From the NCBI GenBank assembly GCA_030704615.1, contig CM060731.1:38190001-38254000 (forward strand): DNA of 64,000 nucleotides. Direction: 5' to 3'. This document shows, one piece after another, positions 39,001 to 44,609 of the stretch. The notes under the pieces are model-generated. The model worked only from the letters and a program-made list of their open reading frames with translations. It was not told the DNA's origin and did no database searches. This stretch comes from Takakia lepidozioides (Eukaryota; Streptophyta; Takakiopsida; Takakiales; Takakiaceae). The number at the start of each line of letters is the position of its first letter. The stretch's first letter is position 1. The translations under genes and the position numbers were made by a program.

Positions 39001-42000
39001 GGGAGATTCTATTGTCTCCGTGATACCAAATCTCATCTTCCATTTGGAGGATCAGAAATTCTTCGCAGCATATCTGCTTGAGGCGGTGACTCTTAGACGA
39101 TTGTTTTTGGGCTGCTTGTGGCCCCTCTCTCTTTCGTTATGAAGCACCATTTCATTTCATTTCATTTCTTGTTTCTTGCTTTTGTCCCATAAGCTCTTTG
39201 AGCTTTCGGCTGACATTATAAAGTACTTGTTCATTTCTTTCTTCCACTATGAGGATCAAAAATGCTTGGCAGCCTACCTGCACAAGGCCTTCACCCTTAG
39301 ACAATCGCTAGAACATTAATTGTGGTTCATGTTTTCTTCCATTTTGTCCCATAAGCTCTATGAGCTTTCCGCGGACGTTATAAAGCACCATTTCATTTCA
39401 TTTCATTTCTTCTTCTTCTTCTTCCTGTTTCTTCTCCTCCTACTTCTCCTCCTCCCCCTCCTCTTTTTTTTCTTTCTGAGCACAGCAGTTTTCTTTATGC
39501 GTCCAGCTTGCATAGGGCGCAGCCAGGAAAGTGAAACTGAAGAACACTTCTTCTTCTACTGCCCTCTATACTACGAGATCCGTGGGAGATTCCACTGTTT
39601 ATTCAGTGGAACCCAATCTCTCACCGAAGTCTTCCACTATGAGGATCAAAAATGCTTGGCAGCCTACCTGCACGAGGCCTTCACCCTTAGACAATCGCTA
39701 GAACATTAGTTCTTATTCTTGGGTTCTGGTTTTGTTCCTCTCTCATGTTTTCTTCCATTTTGTCCCATAAGCTCTATGAGCTTTCCGCGGACGTTATAAA
39801 GCACCATTTCATTTCATTTCTGGGTGATATAGTAAGAGGTCTCACGAGAATATTTGGAAGGCCACAACTATTTGAAAATACACTGGTGTATCCCCAGTAC
39901 TGGAGCGAGGCCCCTGTGCTGCTTTCCTCTCATCCCTTCTCCCCCTCTCTTACTTCATCAAAACGGGAGGTGGTTTAATGGTGACAAGGCTATATCAAAG
40001 CCAAGTCTACTGAGTGCAACTCCGTGGGATAGAACAAGTACTGAGTTTTCTTTTTAGCTGCTTGTATAGATCTTCAGGAACCTTATTGTACTTTGTATAC
40101 CTGGATCTGAGGGGAGGGAGGGGTGGCATGGTGTGGCATGGCACAGTCAGAGGAGCAGCTACGACTGCAGTTGCTGGAGCTGGAGAAGCAGCTGCTTGCA
40201 GAACTGGCTATGTCACAAGGGGACATTTTGGAAAATCAGACACTCATTGACTCTCTGAAAGAGACCAAGGTGAAAAGCAGCAGCATTGAGGAGTCCCTGC
40301 AAAATCTGACCACCTTGCAGTCCCACCTGCATGTCAAAAGCAATGCCTATGAGCCCTATGCTCGGATGGGCAGCTTGTTATTCTTTCTACTCAGAGACCT
40401 GGTGATCCTGAACCCCATGTATTGCTTTGGACTGCCGTTATTTCTGCGCTTATTTGAAACAGCTCTAGGAGGGGAACCCAGCTCAGATACCATGACCAAT
40501 CAGAGCAGTAAGGAAGACCAAGATGACTCTGCAGCATGGATTGACACCCGCATATCTCAATTGTCAGGATCTCTTATTGAGCTGATCTACTCGCATATTT
40601 GTAGGTCTTTGTACGAAATTGACCACCTTATTTTTGGCATGCACCTGGCTCAAAACCTCAGCATGTTGGATAAACCCTCCACCTTGGAGTTGGATCTATT
40701 TTTAAGGCATTTAGCTGTGGGTGGGGCCATATCTGAACAAGACATACCATTTTCAGAACGTGTGCCAATGCCTTCTTGGATCCCAGCTGGGCGAACAAGG
40801 GCCTTCACAGTGCTGCAGGCAGCACTTCCTAGCCTAGTGCAGTCTCTGAACATGCACACCTCCAAAATATGGACACCATGGATTTCGGACCCAACCTGTG
40901 ACACCAAGTTCCCAGATATTGTAATCCATCGTGCCTCTTCGTTCCAAAAACTGCTTCTTGTTGAGGCTCTGAGGCCTGACAGGCTTGAGCCTGCCATGAA
41001 AGCGTATGTTTGCTCATCTCTAAAGCTTCACTCTTTCTGCCCTCCACCTCTTGTACTGGCTGACATTCATGAAAAGGAAATGCTTCCATCCGTCCCAGTG
41101 CTCTTTATCACAGCAGCAGGGGCAGATCCTTCTCTCGAGCTTGAAGAGTTTGGAATTCGGCAAGTGGGCAAAGCGAGTTATCACCAATTAGCCATGGGAC
41201 AAGGTCAAACAGAGGAAGCTTTGGTTACCCTGCAGGAATGTGCCAAAGTTGGAGACTGGCTTTGTTTGAAGAACTTGCACCTTGTGGTGACTTGGCTTCC
41301 AATTTTAGAGACAGAAATCTTTAGTCTTTCTCCCCACCCCAGGTTCCGCCTGTGGTTGACTTCAGAGCCTCATGAAAAATTCCCAAGAAGCCTTCTTGAA
41401 GCATGTTTGAAGATCACAAGTGAGCCTCCCCCAAGTTTCAAAGACAAACTGCAAGGAATTTATGAAGGATGGACCCAAGAGTACTTCTCAGACAAGCAGC
41501 TCTTTCAAGTGCAGTTGCTGTTTGCATTAGCATTGCTGCATGCAGTGGTCCAGGAGCGATGCATCTACATTCCCCAAGGCTGGACCAAGCTTTATGAGTT
41601 CAGCTTTGCGGACCTTCGTTTGGGAGCAGACATTCTCATTCTGACTACTCGGGAAGGAAGTGCTTCATCATGGGCACATGTTCATGGGTTGCTGACCAAT
41701 GCTATATATGGTGGGCGAATTGACAATGATCTCGATGCTGCCGTACTTCAAGAGTATGTCCACCGCTATTTTTCAACAAGTCTGCTTACAGCTGTGGGGC
41801 CCTCATTTCAGAGTGAGTCTTTGGCCTTTCCAATGCACTCTGCAGATTTGGGGGTGAATATATTTGGGCATGGAGGAGGGACACTGCCCAATTCATGTAG
41901 CCATGCAGACTACATGGAGCTTATAGGCAGCCTTCCAAACATCGATTCGGCTTCCTTGTTGTGCTTGCCTGCAAACATCGAGAGGTCGCTGCAACAAGCC

Positions 42001-42927
42001 AGTACTGGCAACCTCGTCGCCAAGCTTAAAGCCATGTCTACAATAAGCATGGCATCTGGTGACTTAGATAAGGAAAGATTTTCTGCACACCTCTCTCCTA
42101 TGCTCCATCTTTGGGAATATGCAGTGCCACGTACATTACATAGACTTACAAAGAGTTACTCCATCAAGATTAATGTACAACCCAAGGACGATTTGTTTCC
42201 CATATATACATTTCTTGTTCAGGAACTGGAACACGCAAATCGCCTTCTCATTGCTCTCAATATGACCTTGTCCGCAATTACTGGTGCTTTGAGTATTACT
42301 CCCTTTCATCCAGATGCCACAACCTTGGCCAACTGCCAGACCTTGGTCTCTGGACATGTTCTGGAAAGGTGGGAGTGTCTGTGGGAGGGCCCTGCTGACC
42401 CTGTTGAATATGTGAAATGTGCGCTACACAAAGCAGACGCTTTGCAGCAGTACTTTGACCTTGCAAATATGGGAGGGATGGAACTACAAGGCCTGGAGCT
42501 CTCCAATTTCTTTCATCCGCACACCTTCCTTAGCTCAATGAGACAACAAGCAGGCCGCATTCTGACTACCACGCTTGACAGTCTAAAACTGATCACCACA
42601 TGGGATGATTCCCTTGTGATAGAACCGTGTAACATTCCCACAGTCAGTGTCACTGCACTAATTGAAGGTGCATCATTTAATGGAAAAACTCTTTTGAGGA
42701 ACTCCACAGAGTCACCACTTTGTTCAGTTGTACCTCCACTCAAGTTAGCATGGGTGGAGAAGGATGCTCCTCATCCCTGCATCTCTCATATTTCAGTACC
42801 TCTGTATGAAACGACCACAAGGTCCAAGCTCGTGGCGAAAGTGCAGGTTCCATGTCCAGAAGAAGATATGCAGCAATGGGTGCTTGCTGGAGTTGCTTTC
42901 ATCTTAAATATCCCGGCCAGTACTTGA
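1..42927 (+). CDS. DYNC2H1: Cytoplasmic dynein-2 (IFT dynein) heavy chain, 5' end outside window
   Basis: Motor subunit for retrograde intraflagellar transport, moving IFT trains from ciliary tip to base. I assigned 49 exons by homology plus splice sites, from 123 to 42,927; every junction keeps phase, giving 3,578 codons and a TGA stop. The animal protein is about 4,300 residues, so roughly 700 N-terminal residues lie upstream. Signatures that separate it from axonemal and dynein-1 chains include [15 protein letters not shown] with [16 protein letters not shown] (AAA1), [16 protein letters not shown], and [19 protein letters not shown]. Bases 1 to about 54 read [13 protein letters not shown] in the expected register and may be one more exon, with an uncertain donor. 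A plant with this gene should make flagellated cells (sperm). The reading frame has no disablement despite heavy repeat load in its introns. Assignment is by recognised homology, not a database search. Confidence 0.95.
123..13053 (+). CDS. DYNC2H1: Dynein-2 tail and linker exons 1-20
   Basis: Exons: 123-223, 862-963, 1130-1193, 1297-1419, 2052-2267, 3269-3451, 3891-3967, 4027-4120, 4244-4348, 4646-4838, 4898-5055, 7715-7831, 8745-8882, 9170-9297, 9594-9657, 9830-9994, 10233-10325, 10629-10690, 10884-10992, 12730-13053. They cover the C-terminal tail and the linker that swings across the AAA ring. Landmarks are [18 protein letters not shown] in exon 1, [13 protein letters not shown] across exons 14-15, and [18 protein letters not shown] in exon 17. 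Two introns are only 59 nt (3968-4026 and 4839-4897), while intron 11 (5056-7714) is 2.7 kb and repeat-filled. Exon boundaries were chosen where GT/AG sites, phase and alignment agree; the exon 5 start at 2052 and the exon 10/11 junction needed the phase test. Confidence 0.85.
1500..1795 (+). mobile_element. L-A LINE 3' fragment with L-B end piece
   Basis: Lies in dynein intron 4. Bases 1511-1630 match the zinc-finger-like C-terminus of the L-A LINE ([11 protein letters not shown] type, followed by CPAC) but with frameshifts. Bases 1684-1716 carry the L-B 3' end motif (CTACGGCAAACAACGTC then TTATGAGTACAATCT). Bases 1737-1795 are the L-A 3' hairpin module. A mosaic of old insertions. Confidence 0.7.
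2372..2430 (-). repeat. L-A 3' end module, antisense
   Basis: Reads on the minus strand as CCCATAAGCTCTATGAGCTT, CCACAGACGTTATAAAGCACC, then three CATTT repeats. It is an isolated module with no recognisable LINE coding sequence upstream. Confidence 0.75.
2595..2945 (+). mobile_element. L-B LINE 3' fragment
   Basis: Encodes, in the sense direction, the end of the [20 protein letters not shown]-like with changes, then [40 protein letters not shown], ending at GGCTACGGCAAATAACGTC. It is 5'-truncated and lies in dynein intron 5. Confidence 0.8.
5270..5870. repeat. Imperfect direct repeat pair in dynein intron 11
   Basis: About 150 bp at 5409-5560 recurs at 5682-5845: both contain TTTCCAGCGAC, AAAGTACTTGAAATTCCATA, CACCGCAGGTCCA, ATCGAGGGCTTTCCAA and GTTTGGGAGATCTC in the same order. 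A GGGAGATCTCCACG core also occurs at 5377. I see no coding potential; likely an old tandem duplication or two copies of an unclassified element. Confidence 0.65.
6234..6800 (-). mobile_element. L-A LINE fragment interrupted by L-B
   Basis: On the minus strand the 6800-6640 part encodes a degraded RNGLS to LMELH segment of L-A, and 6375-6240 continues with [20 protein letters not shown]-like sequence. The L-B insertion at 6393-6621 separates the two halves. Confidence 0.75.
6393..6621 (-). mobile_element. Nested 5'-truncated L-B LINE with 16-bp target duplication
   Basis: A 229-bp L-B 3' end ([19 protein letters not shown] through GGCTACGGCAAATAACGTC) flanked by exact copies of GTGAGAGTGGGTGAGA at 6377-6392 and 6622-6637. 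The duplication, the 5' truncation and the interrupted host L-A copy together are the hallmark of target-primed reverse transcription and fix the L-B 3' end at ...GAGTACAA. Confidence 0.85.
7187..7615 (+). mobile_element. L-A LINE 3' fragment
   Basis: Sense fragment in dynein intron 11 encoding the C-terminal zinc-finger-like region ([20 protein letters not shown]), then frameshifted tail sequence and the complete 3' module (7557-7615: AAGCTCTTTGAGCT, CCGCGGACGTTATAAAG, repeated CATTT). Confidence 0.8.
8270..8580 (-). mobile_element. L-B LINE 3' fragment, antisense
   Basis: Minus-strand reading gives [19 protein letters not shown] and the following [14 protein letters not shown], a diverged L-B C-terminus. 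Lies in dynein intron 12; old copy with several substitutions. Confidence 0.7.
13271..13388 (-). repeat. Two adjacent L-A 3' modules, antisense
   Basis: One truncated module (13271-13312) and one full module (13325-13388) in tandem, each with CCGCGGAAAGCTC and an AAGCTC/GAGCTT hairpin; the second carries a fourfold AAATG tail. Isolated from any LINE ORF. A further degraded piece is at 13705-13746. Confidence 0.75.
13781..18786 (+). CDS. DYNC2H1: Dynein-2 AAA1 exons 21-24
   Basis: Exons 13781-14020, 15150-15503, 16541-16621, 18487-18786. AAA1 is the main ATP-hydrolysing site of the motor. Walker [11 protein letters not shown] lies at the end of exon 21, and Walker B CFDEFNR is in exon 22 after [12 protein letters not shown]. 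Exon 23 reads [18 protein letters not shown] and exon 24 starts [18 protein letters not shown], both close to animal dynein-2. All catalytic motifs look intact. Intron 21 carries L-A debris; intron 23 (16622-18486) carries a 5'-truncated L-B LINE in antisense orientation. Confidence 0.93.
14530..14910 (+). mobile_element. L-A LINE 3' fragment, degraded
   Basis: GAGATTGAAACTGAAGAACA followed by L-A 3' tail sequence and two incomplete 3' modules (about 14808-14848 and 14868-14910) with CATTT repeats. Lies in dynein intron 21. Confidence 0.65.
17160..18173 (-). mobile_element. L-B LINE, 5'-truncated, long open C-terminal ORF
   Basis: Minus-strand ORF of 334 codons (17157-18161): [20 protein letters not shown], then [20 protein letters not shown], a [20 protein letters not shown] zinc finger of the zf-RVT kind found at non-LTR retrotransposon C-termini, and the conserved end. 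No stops or frameshifts, so this is a fairly young copy. The element is flanked by AACAG repeats on both sides (17171-17180 region and 18173-18190), either target duplication or tail. It sits antisense in dynein intron 23. Confidence 0.85.
18174..18236 (-). repeat. L-A 3' module with TGTTC tail
   Basis: Minus strand: AAGCTCTTTGAGCTTTCC, ATGACGTTATAAAGTACC, then four TGTTC repeats where other copies have ATTTC. The next bases are the 5' end of the L-B copy. Confidence 0.7.
18997..21318 (+). CDS. DYNC2H1: Dynein-2 AAA2 exons 25-28
   Basis: Exons 18997-19176, 19367-19453, 20771-20889, 21159-21318. AAA2 usually binds ATP structurally. Walker [13 protein letters not shown] is in exon 25, [20 protein letters not shown] in exon 26, Walker B region [19 protein letters not shown] in exon 27, and the sensor region [16 protein letters not shown] in exon 28. 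The frame is open through all four exons and phases match. The 1.3-kb intron before exon 27 contains antisense L-A fragments. Confidence 0.92.
19617..20420 (-). mobile_element. L-A LINE 3' fragments, antisense mosaic
   Basis: A run of several partial L-A 3' ends in dynein intron 26: module with tail at 19617-19672, [20 protein letters not shown]-like sequence near 19753-19800 and again at 20013-20120, [11 protein letters not shown] at 20270-20310, another module near 20378-20420. Order and duplication suggest several insertions into one another. Confidence 0.7.
20921..20980 (+). repeat. L-A 3' module immediately after a dynein exon
   Basis: Full module (AAGCTCTATGAGCTTTCC, GCGGACGTTATAAAGTACC, CATTT repeats) starting 32 bp downstream of exon 27, inside the intron. 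No other LINE sequence accompanies it. Confidence 0.75.
21358..21985. mobile_element. L-B LINE with inverted 5' part (twin-priming structure)
   Basis: Bases 21358-21540 are the L-B 3' end on the minus strand (GAGTACAA end at 21358). At 21541 the sequence switches to the plus strand and encodes an internal L-B segment ([20 protein letters not shown] through [14 protein letters not shown]). The central part between the two is missing. This head-to-head arrangement is what twin priming produces in other LINEs. It lies in dynein intron 28. Confidence 0.8.
22828..30850 (+). CDS. DYNC2H1: Dynein-2 AAA3 region exons 29-39
   Basis: Exons 22828-22929, 23209-23532, 23851-23939, 24264-24414, 27335-27427, 27814-27930, 28568-28677, 29022-29127, 29587-29643, 29767-29853, 30659-30850. 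The P-loop reads GPEQCGKC (exon 31), where animal dynein-2 has a Gly at the fourth position; this may lower nucleotide handling at AAA3. Exon 31 ends with a GC donor (TGCAG/GCAGGG); using it restores the frame into [13 protein letters not shown] of exon 32. Exon 33 ([20 protein letters not shown]) follows a 2.9-kb intron bearing a long L-A LINE. Exon 34 contains SRFTSIIHL. Exon 35 begins 47 bp after a TRIM element. Exons 35-38 are short and diverged, so these boundaries are less certain than the rest. Confidence 0.82.
24512..25790 (+). mobile_element. L-A LINE copy 1 with RT domain remnant
   Basis: Non-LTR retrotransposon, 5'-truncated, in dynein intron 32. One ORF (24517-25671) has RT blocks [20 protein letters not shown] and [10 protein letters not shown] (catalytic YADD), then a C-terminal region ending in an LCPAC...EEHFFFYCP finger. 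An in-frame gap at 24810/24811 lacks 249 bp present in copy 2. The 3' end is the hairpin module and CATTT tail (25727-25790), followed by CTGACTCTGGTTT. Confidence 0.9.
25791..26250 (+). repeat. Stacked L-A 3' ends
   Basis: Three more L-A 3' modules (25838-25893, 25918-25970, 26197-26250) and one partial LINE 3' end (25975-26190; [18 protein letters not shown]-like with an indel). The first is preceded by the same CTGGATTTGTTCCTCTCTCA sequence that precedes the module of copy 1, so it is a tandem duplication of that end. Confidence 0.8.
28217..28287 (+). other. tRNA-like module, TRIM copy 1, 5' LTR
   Basis: 71 nt; same fold as the 3' LTR module but with one G missing from the acceptor stem. 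A box TAGCTCAGTGGT and B box GGTTCAATCCC are intact. Confidence 0.8.
28428..28499 (+). other. tRNA-like module, TRIM copy 1, 3' LTR
   Basis: 72 nt folding as a cloverleaf: acceptor GGACGGG/CCCGACC (six of seven pairs), D stem GCTC/GAGC, anticodon stem CCCC/GGGG, T stem CTAGG/CCTAG with T loop TTCAATC. D-loop GG and T-loop TTCAA are conserved tRNA features. The anticodon loop CCGGAAT lacks U33, so it is unlikely to be a decoding tRNA. A TTTT run, a possible Pol III terminator, follows at 28511-28514. Confidence 0.82.
31144..32433 (+). mobile_element. L-A LINE copy 2
   Basis: 5'-truncated L-A in dynein intron 39. The ORF (31174-32313) starts after the YADD motif ([24 protein letters not shown]) and is almost identical to copy 1 downstream, including a shared 10-bp loss in the [13 protein letters not shown] region that frameshifts the ORF end. 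The 3' module (32369-32433) is followed by CTGACTCTGGTTTT, also found after copy 1. A second module sits at 32477-32533. Confidence 0.9.
32875..32946 (+). other. tRNA-like module, TRIM copy 2, 5' LTR
   Basis: 72 nt with perfect A box TAGCTCAGTGGT; B box reads GGTTCCATCCC (one change). The stems match those in copy 1, with some mismatches in the anticodon arm. Confidence 0.8.
33096..33167 (+). other. tRNA-like module, TRIM copy 2, 3' LTR
   Basis: 72 nt, intact A box and B box GGTTCAATCCC, same cloverleaf; T4 run at 33179-33182. Confidence 0.82.
33841..35840 (+). CDS. DYNC2H1: Dynein-2 AAA4 exons 40-44
   Basis: Exons 33841-33995, 34594-34663, 34886-34999, 35144-35224, 35487-35840. Exon 40 has [20 protein letters not shown] followed by GRRT: the P-loop lysine is Arg, as in animal dynein-2, so AAA4 probably does not work as a canonical ATPase. 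Exon 42 holds [20 protein letters not shown], and exon 44 [19 protein letters not shown] followed by the segment leading to the stalk. Intron 39 (30851-33840) is 3.0 kb and contains a second long L-A LINE plus a TRIM element. Confidence 0.9.
36201..37602 (+). CDS. DYNC2H1: Dynein-2 stalk and microtubule-binding exons 45-47
   Basis: Exons 36201-36508, 36720-36988, 37307-37602. Exon 45 is the ascending coiled coil ([18 protein letters not shown] onward, rich in Glu, Lys and Ala heptads). Exon 46 opens with [20 protein letters not shown] and contains the microtubule-binding tip. Exon 47 ([16 protein letters not shown] onward) starts the descending coil. Exon 45 must end at 36508 (CAA/GTAAGT), not one base later, because the next exon supplies the third base of an Asn codon. 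Confidence 0.93.
37837..38580 (+). CDS. DYNC2H1: Dynein-2 AAA5 exon 48
   Basis: One 744-bp exon encoding 248 residues: end of the descending stalk coil, then AAA5. Clear landmarks are [40 protein letters not shown] and the final EEQKHSIIQ before the GTGTAG donor. It is followed by a 1.57-kb intron made largely of L-A 3' fragments. Confidence 0.95.
38780..39170 (+). mobile_element. L-A LINE 3' fragment
   Basis: [20 protein letters not shown], then [19 protein letters not shown] and [15 protein letters not shown], ending in CATTT repeats. Lies in dynein intron 48. A further module is at 39186-39236. Confidence 0.75.
39240..39820 (+). mobile_element. Two consecutive L-A LINE 3' ends
   Basis: First end 39240-39409 ([20 protein letters not shown]-like, hairpin module, tail), then a CTT/CCT-rich stretch, then 39500-39820 with the best preserved L-A C-terminus in the window: [32 protein letters not shown] and ending LRQSLEH plus stop at 39707-39709, followed by the module at 39763-39820. 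Confidence 0.8.
40147..42927 (+). CDS. DYNC2H1: Dynein-2 AAA6 and C-terminal exon 49
   Basis: A single 2,781-bp terminal exon, 926 codons plus TGA, after an acceptor GCACAG at 40141-40146. It begins [17 protein letters not shown] and contains [50 protein letters not shown] and the C-terminal domain ending [12 protein letters not shown]. The other 48 exons average about 165 bp, so this exon stands out; the animal gene divides the same region into many exons. Intron loss through a partial cDNA copy is one explanation. Confidence 0.97.
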   Translation, partial: SEEQLRLQLLELEKQLLAELAMSQGDILENQTLIDSLKETKVKSSSIEESLQNLTTLQSHLHVKSNAYEPYARMGSLLFFLLRDLVILNPMYCFGLPLFLRLFETALGGEPSSDTMTNQSSKEDQDDSAAWIDTRISQLSGSLIELIYSHICRSLYEIDHLIFGMHLAQNLSMLDKPSTLELDLFLRHLAVGGAISEQDIPFSERVPMPSWIPAGRTRAFTVLQAALPSLVQSLNMHTSKIWTPWISDPTCDTKFPDIVIHRASSFQKLLLVEALRPDRLEPAMKAYVCSSLKLHSFCPPPLVLADIHEKEMLPSVPVLFITAAGADPSLELEEFGIRQVGKASYHQLAMGQGQTEEALVTLQECAKVGDWLCLKNLHLVVTWLPILETEIFSLSPHPRFRLWLTSEPHEKFPRSLLEACLKITSEPPPSFKDKLQGIYEGWTQEYFSDKQLFQVQLLFALALLHAVVQERCIYIPQGWTKLYEFSFADLRLGADILILTTREGSASSWAHVHGLLTNAIYGGRIDNDLDAAVLQEYVHRYFSTSLLTAVGPSFQSESLAFPMHSADLGVNIFGHGGGTLPNSCSHADYMELIGSLPNIDSASLLCLPANIERSLQQASTGNLVAKLKAMSTISMASGDLDKERFSAHLSPMLHLWEYAVPRTLHRLTKSYSIKINVQPKDDLFPIYTFLVQELEHANRLLIALNMTLSAITGALSITPFHPDATTLANCQTLVSGHVLERWECLWEGPADPVEYVKCALHKADALQQYFDLANMGGMELQGLELSNFFHPHTFLSSMRQQAGRILTTTLDSLKLITTWDDSLVIEPCNIPTVSVTALIEGASFNGKTLLRNSTESPLCSVVPPLKLAWVEKDAPHPCISHISVPLYETTTRSKLVAKVQVPCPEEDMQQWVLAGVAFILNIPAST

Positions 42928-44609
42928 GCAACAACTGCAAAATCTCAGCAGCTATTTTCATGCTACAAACAAGTTCCTGTTCATTTCAAGTTACAACAGT
43001 CTGGCTACCTTGTCCAAAGTAGATCAGATCATTGATGATTATTGAGAGTTGGAATTATAGTTGTTGATCATATGATGATGGTGAACATACAGCAGTATGT
43101 TTGCTTTGCAGTTGCCATGATGTATTGTATCATATTATGACATGGGAATTACTAAGTTTACTAACAGGCTGGGAGCAAGTTCTGTTTAGAGCCCAACATA
43201 TTTCTTTGCAGAAGTTTAAAGCAATGTATGTCTTTTGTTCATCCACAGGTGTAGTGTATAATTCAAATGTACACATTGTCTGCTACCAACATAGACCATT
43301 GAGTATCCTTTAATGGATCTGCGAACTGAACAATATTATGTAGCAACAGAAAGCTGCATGGCTTATGGCTTTTAGCTTCACCAGAATGAGACAATCAGTC
43401 TCACCAGATTTTCGATAGCATGTTGCTGTAAATTAGTTCATTTTTTATGGCTTGATAGATCCTGTGAAAAAATCTAAGGCACAGGGGATATTAATGTAGT
43501 CAGGTCATGGGAAGAGTGGATTCCACGACTTACCCAAATTCCAAAACTGTAGGGGGTTGAAATGGCCTCCATAACAAAGGCTTCAATTGTGGTTGCATGG
43601 AGTCTATTCAATTGCTTTGGTCAGGTGCAGCTATGTAGTGCAGGGCACTGTAAAAATGTTTCCATCACTTACCCAAGTTCCCAAAATCCACCTTCATTCT
43701 CATCGGACAAAAGCTACACTTGCATGGAATGTTACTTAAACTTCAGTGTTATTTCCCACATGTTGATCACCCTGGCATATGTTCCATGACCTTGGGCGCA
43801 CCCTTCTGTGGAGCCTGCAGCAACAAAAGGGATTCTACACTCCACTATTTTACCTAAATCAAATGGAAGAGTCTGCTTTCATACTTTCATAGAAATCTAA
43901 CCATTCAAATTCAGTGGAAGAGAGTTGTTGAGGACCCCAAGGTGATACATTCATACCATAAAGTACTTACTTGGCAGTTAACACAAATCTAAATTCTGAG
44001 GATGCGCAGAGGACCAGTTAATAGGAATAGAGTCTCTACACCAAAGCACCTCCGGAATAGCTGGTTTCCAAGTGCATGTCTACCATCACCAGATTTTCCT
44101 TGCAGAAGGAGTTGCAGACAACTCCAAAGAACACAGCCTTGAGATAAAAAAACCCTGCGGTTGTCACGCATTACTGGCACTCTCCTGATAAATCTTCAAT
44201 GCGCTCATACAACTCACCCCATGCTTGAACTTCAATTTGCCCAGAGAGAACATGTCTCCTTCCCCTCCTCAAAAGTGCATGGGATACAACTACTCACAAG
44301 AGCTGCGAAACAAGACTCCCTTATGGATGAAACCATTCACCATTGAGGAAACAGTGGAAGAATTTTGAGTTGGATGCCACAGCATAAAACACTGCACCAC
44401 CACAAACTCACGTGGTCAAGAACCAAGGAGATCCTGGAGTATTCATAGCCTACAGATTGTTATAGCAATGATGCACAGTGAGACCAGCCAGTCGCAACAT
44501 CAACACAGAAATAAATCATGTCCCTTGTTGATATACAAACAACAAGAGTTTTGAGAAATCATAAAAGTCATGGGGAGAGAGGTGAACATGGTGGGGATTA
44601 GAATAGCAC
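42928..44609. other. Intergenic region between convergent dynein-2 and TTC4
   Basis: No gene recognised. It should hold the dynein 3' UTR on the plus strand and the last TTC4 exon and 3' UTR on the minus strand. A minus-strand stretch near 44070-44130 reads VFFGVVCNSFCKEN, resembling the VFYVVS...FYKE end of TTC4, but no acceptor puts it in frame with the preceding exon. Confidence 0.5.
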
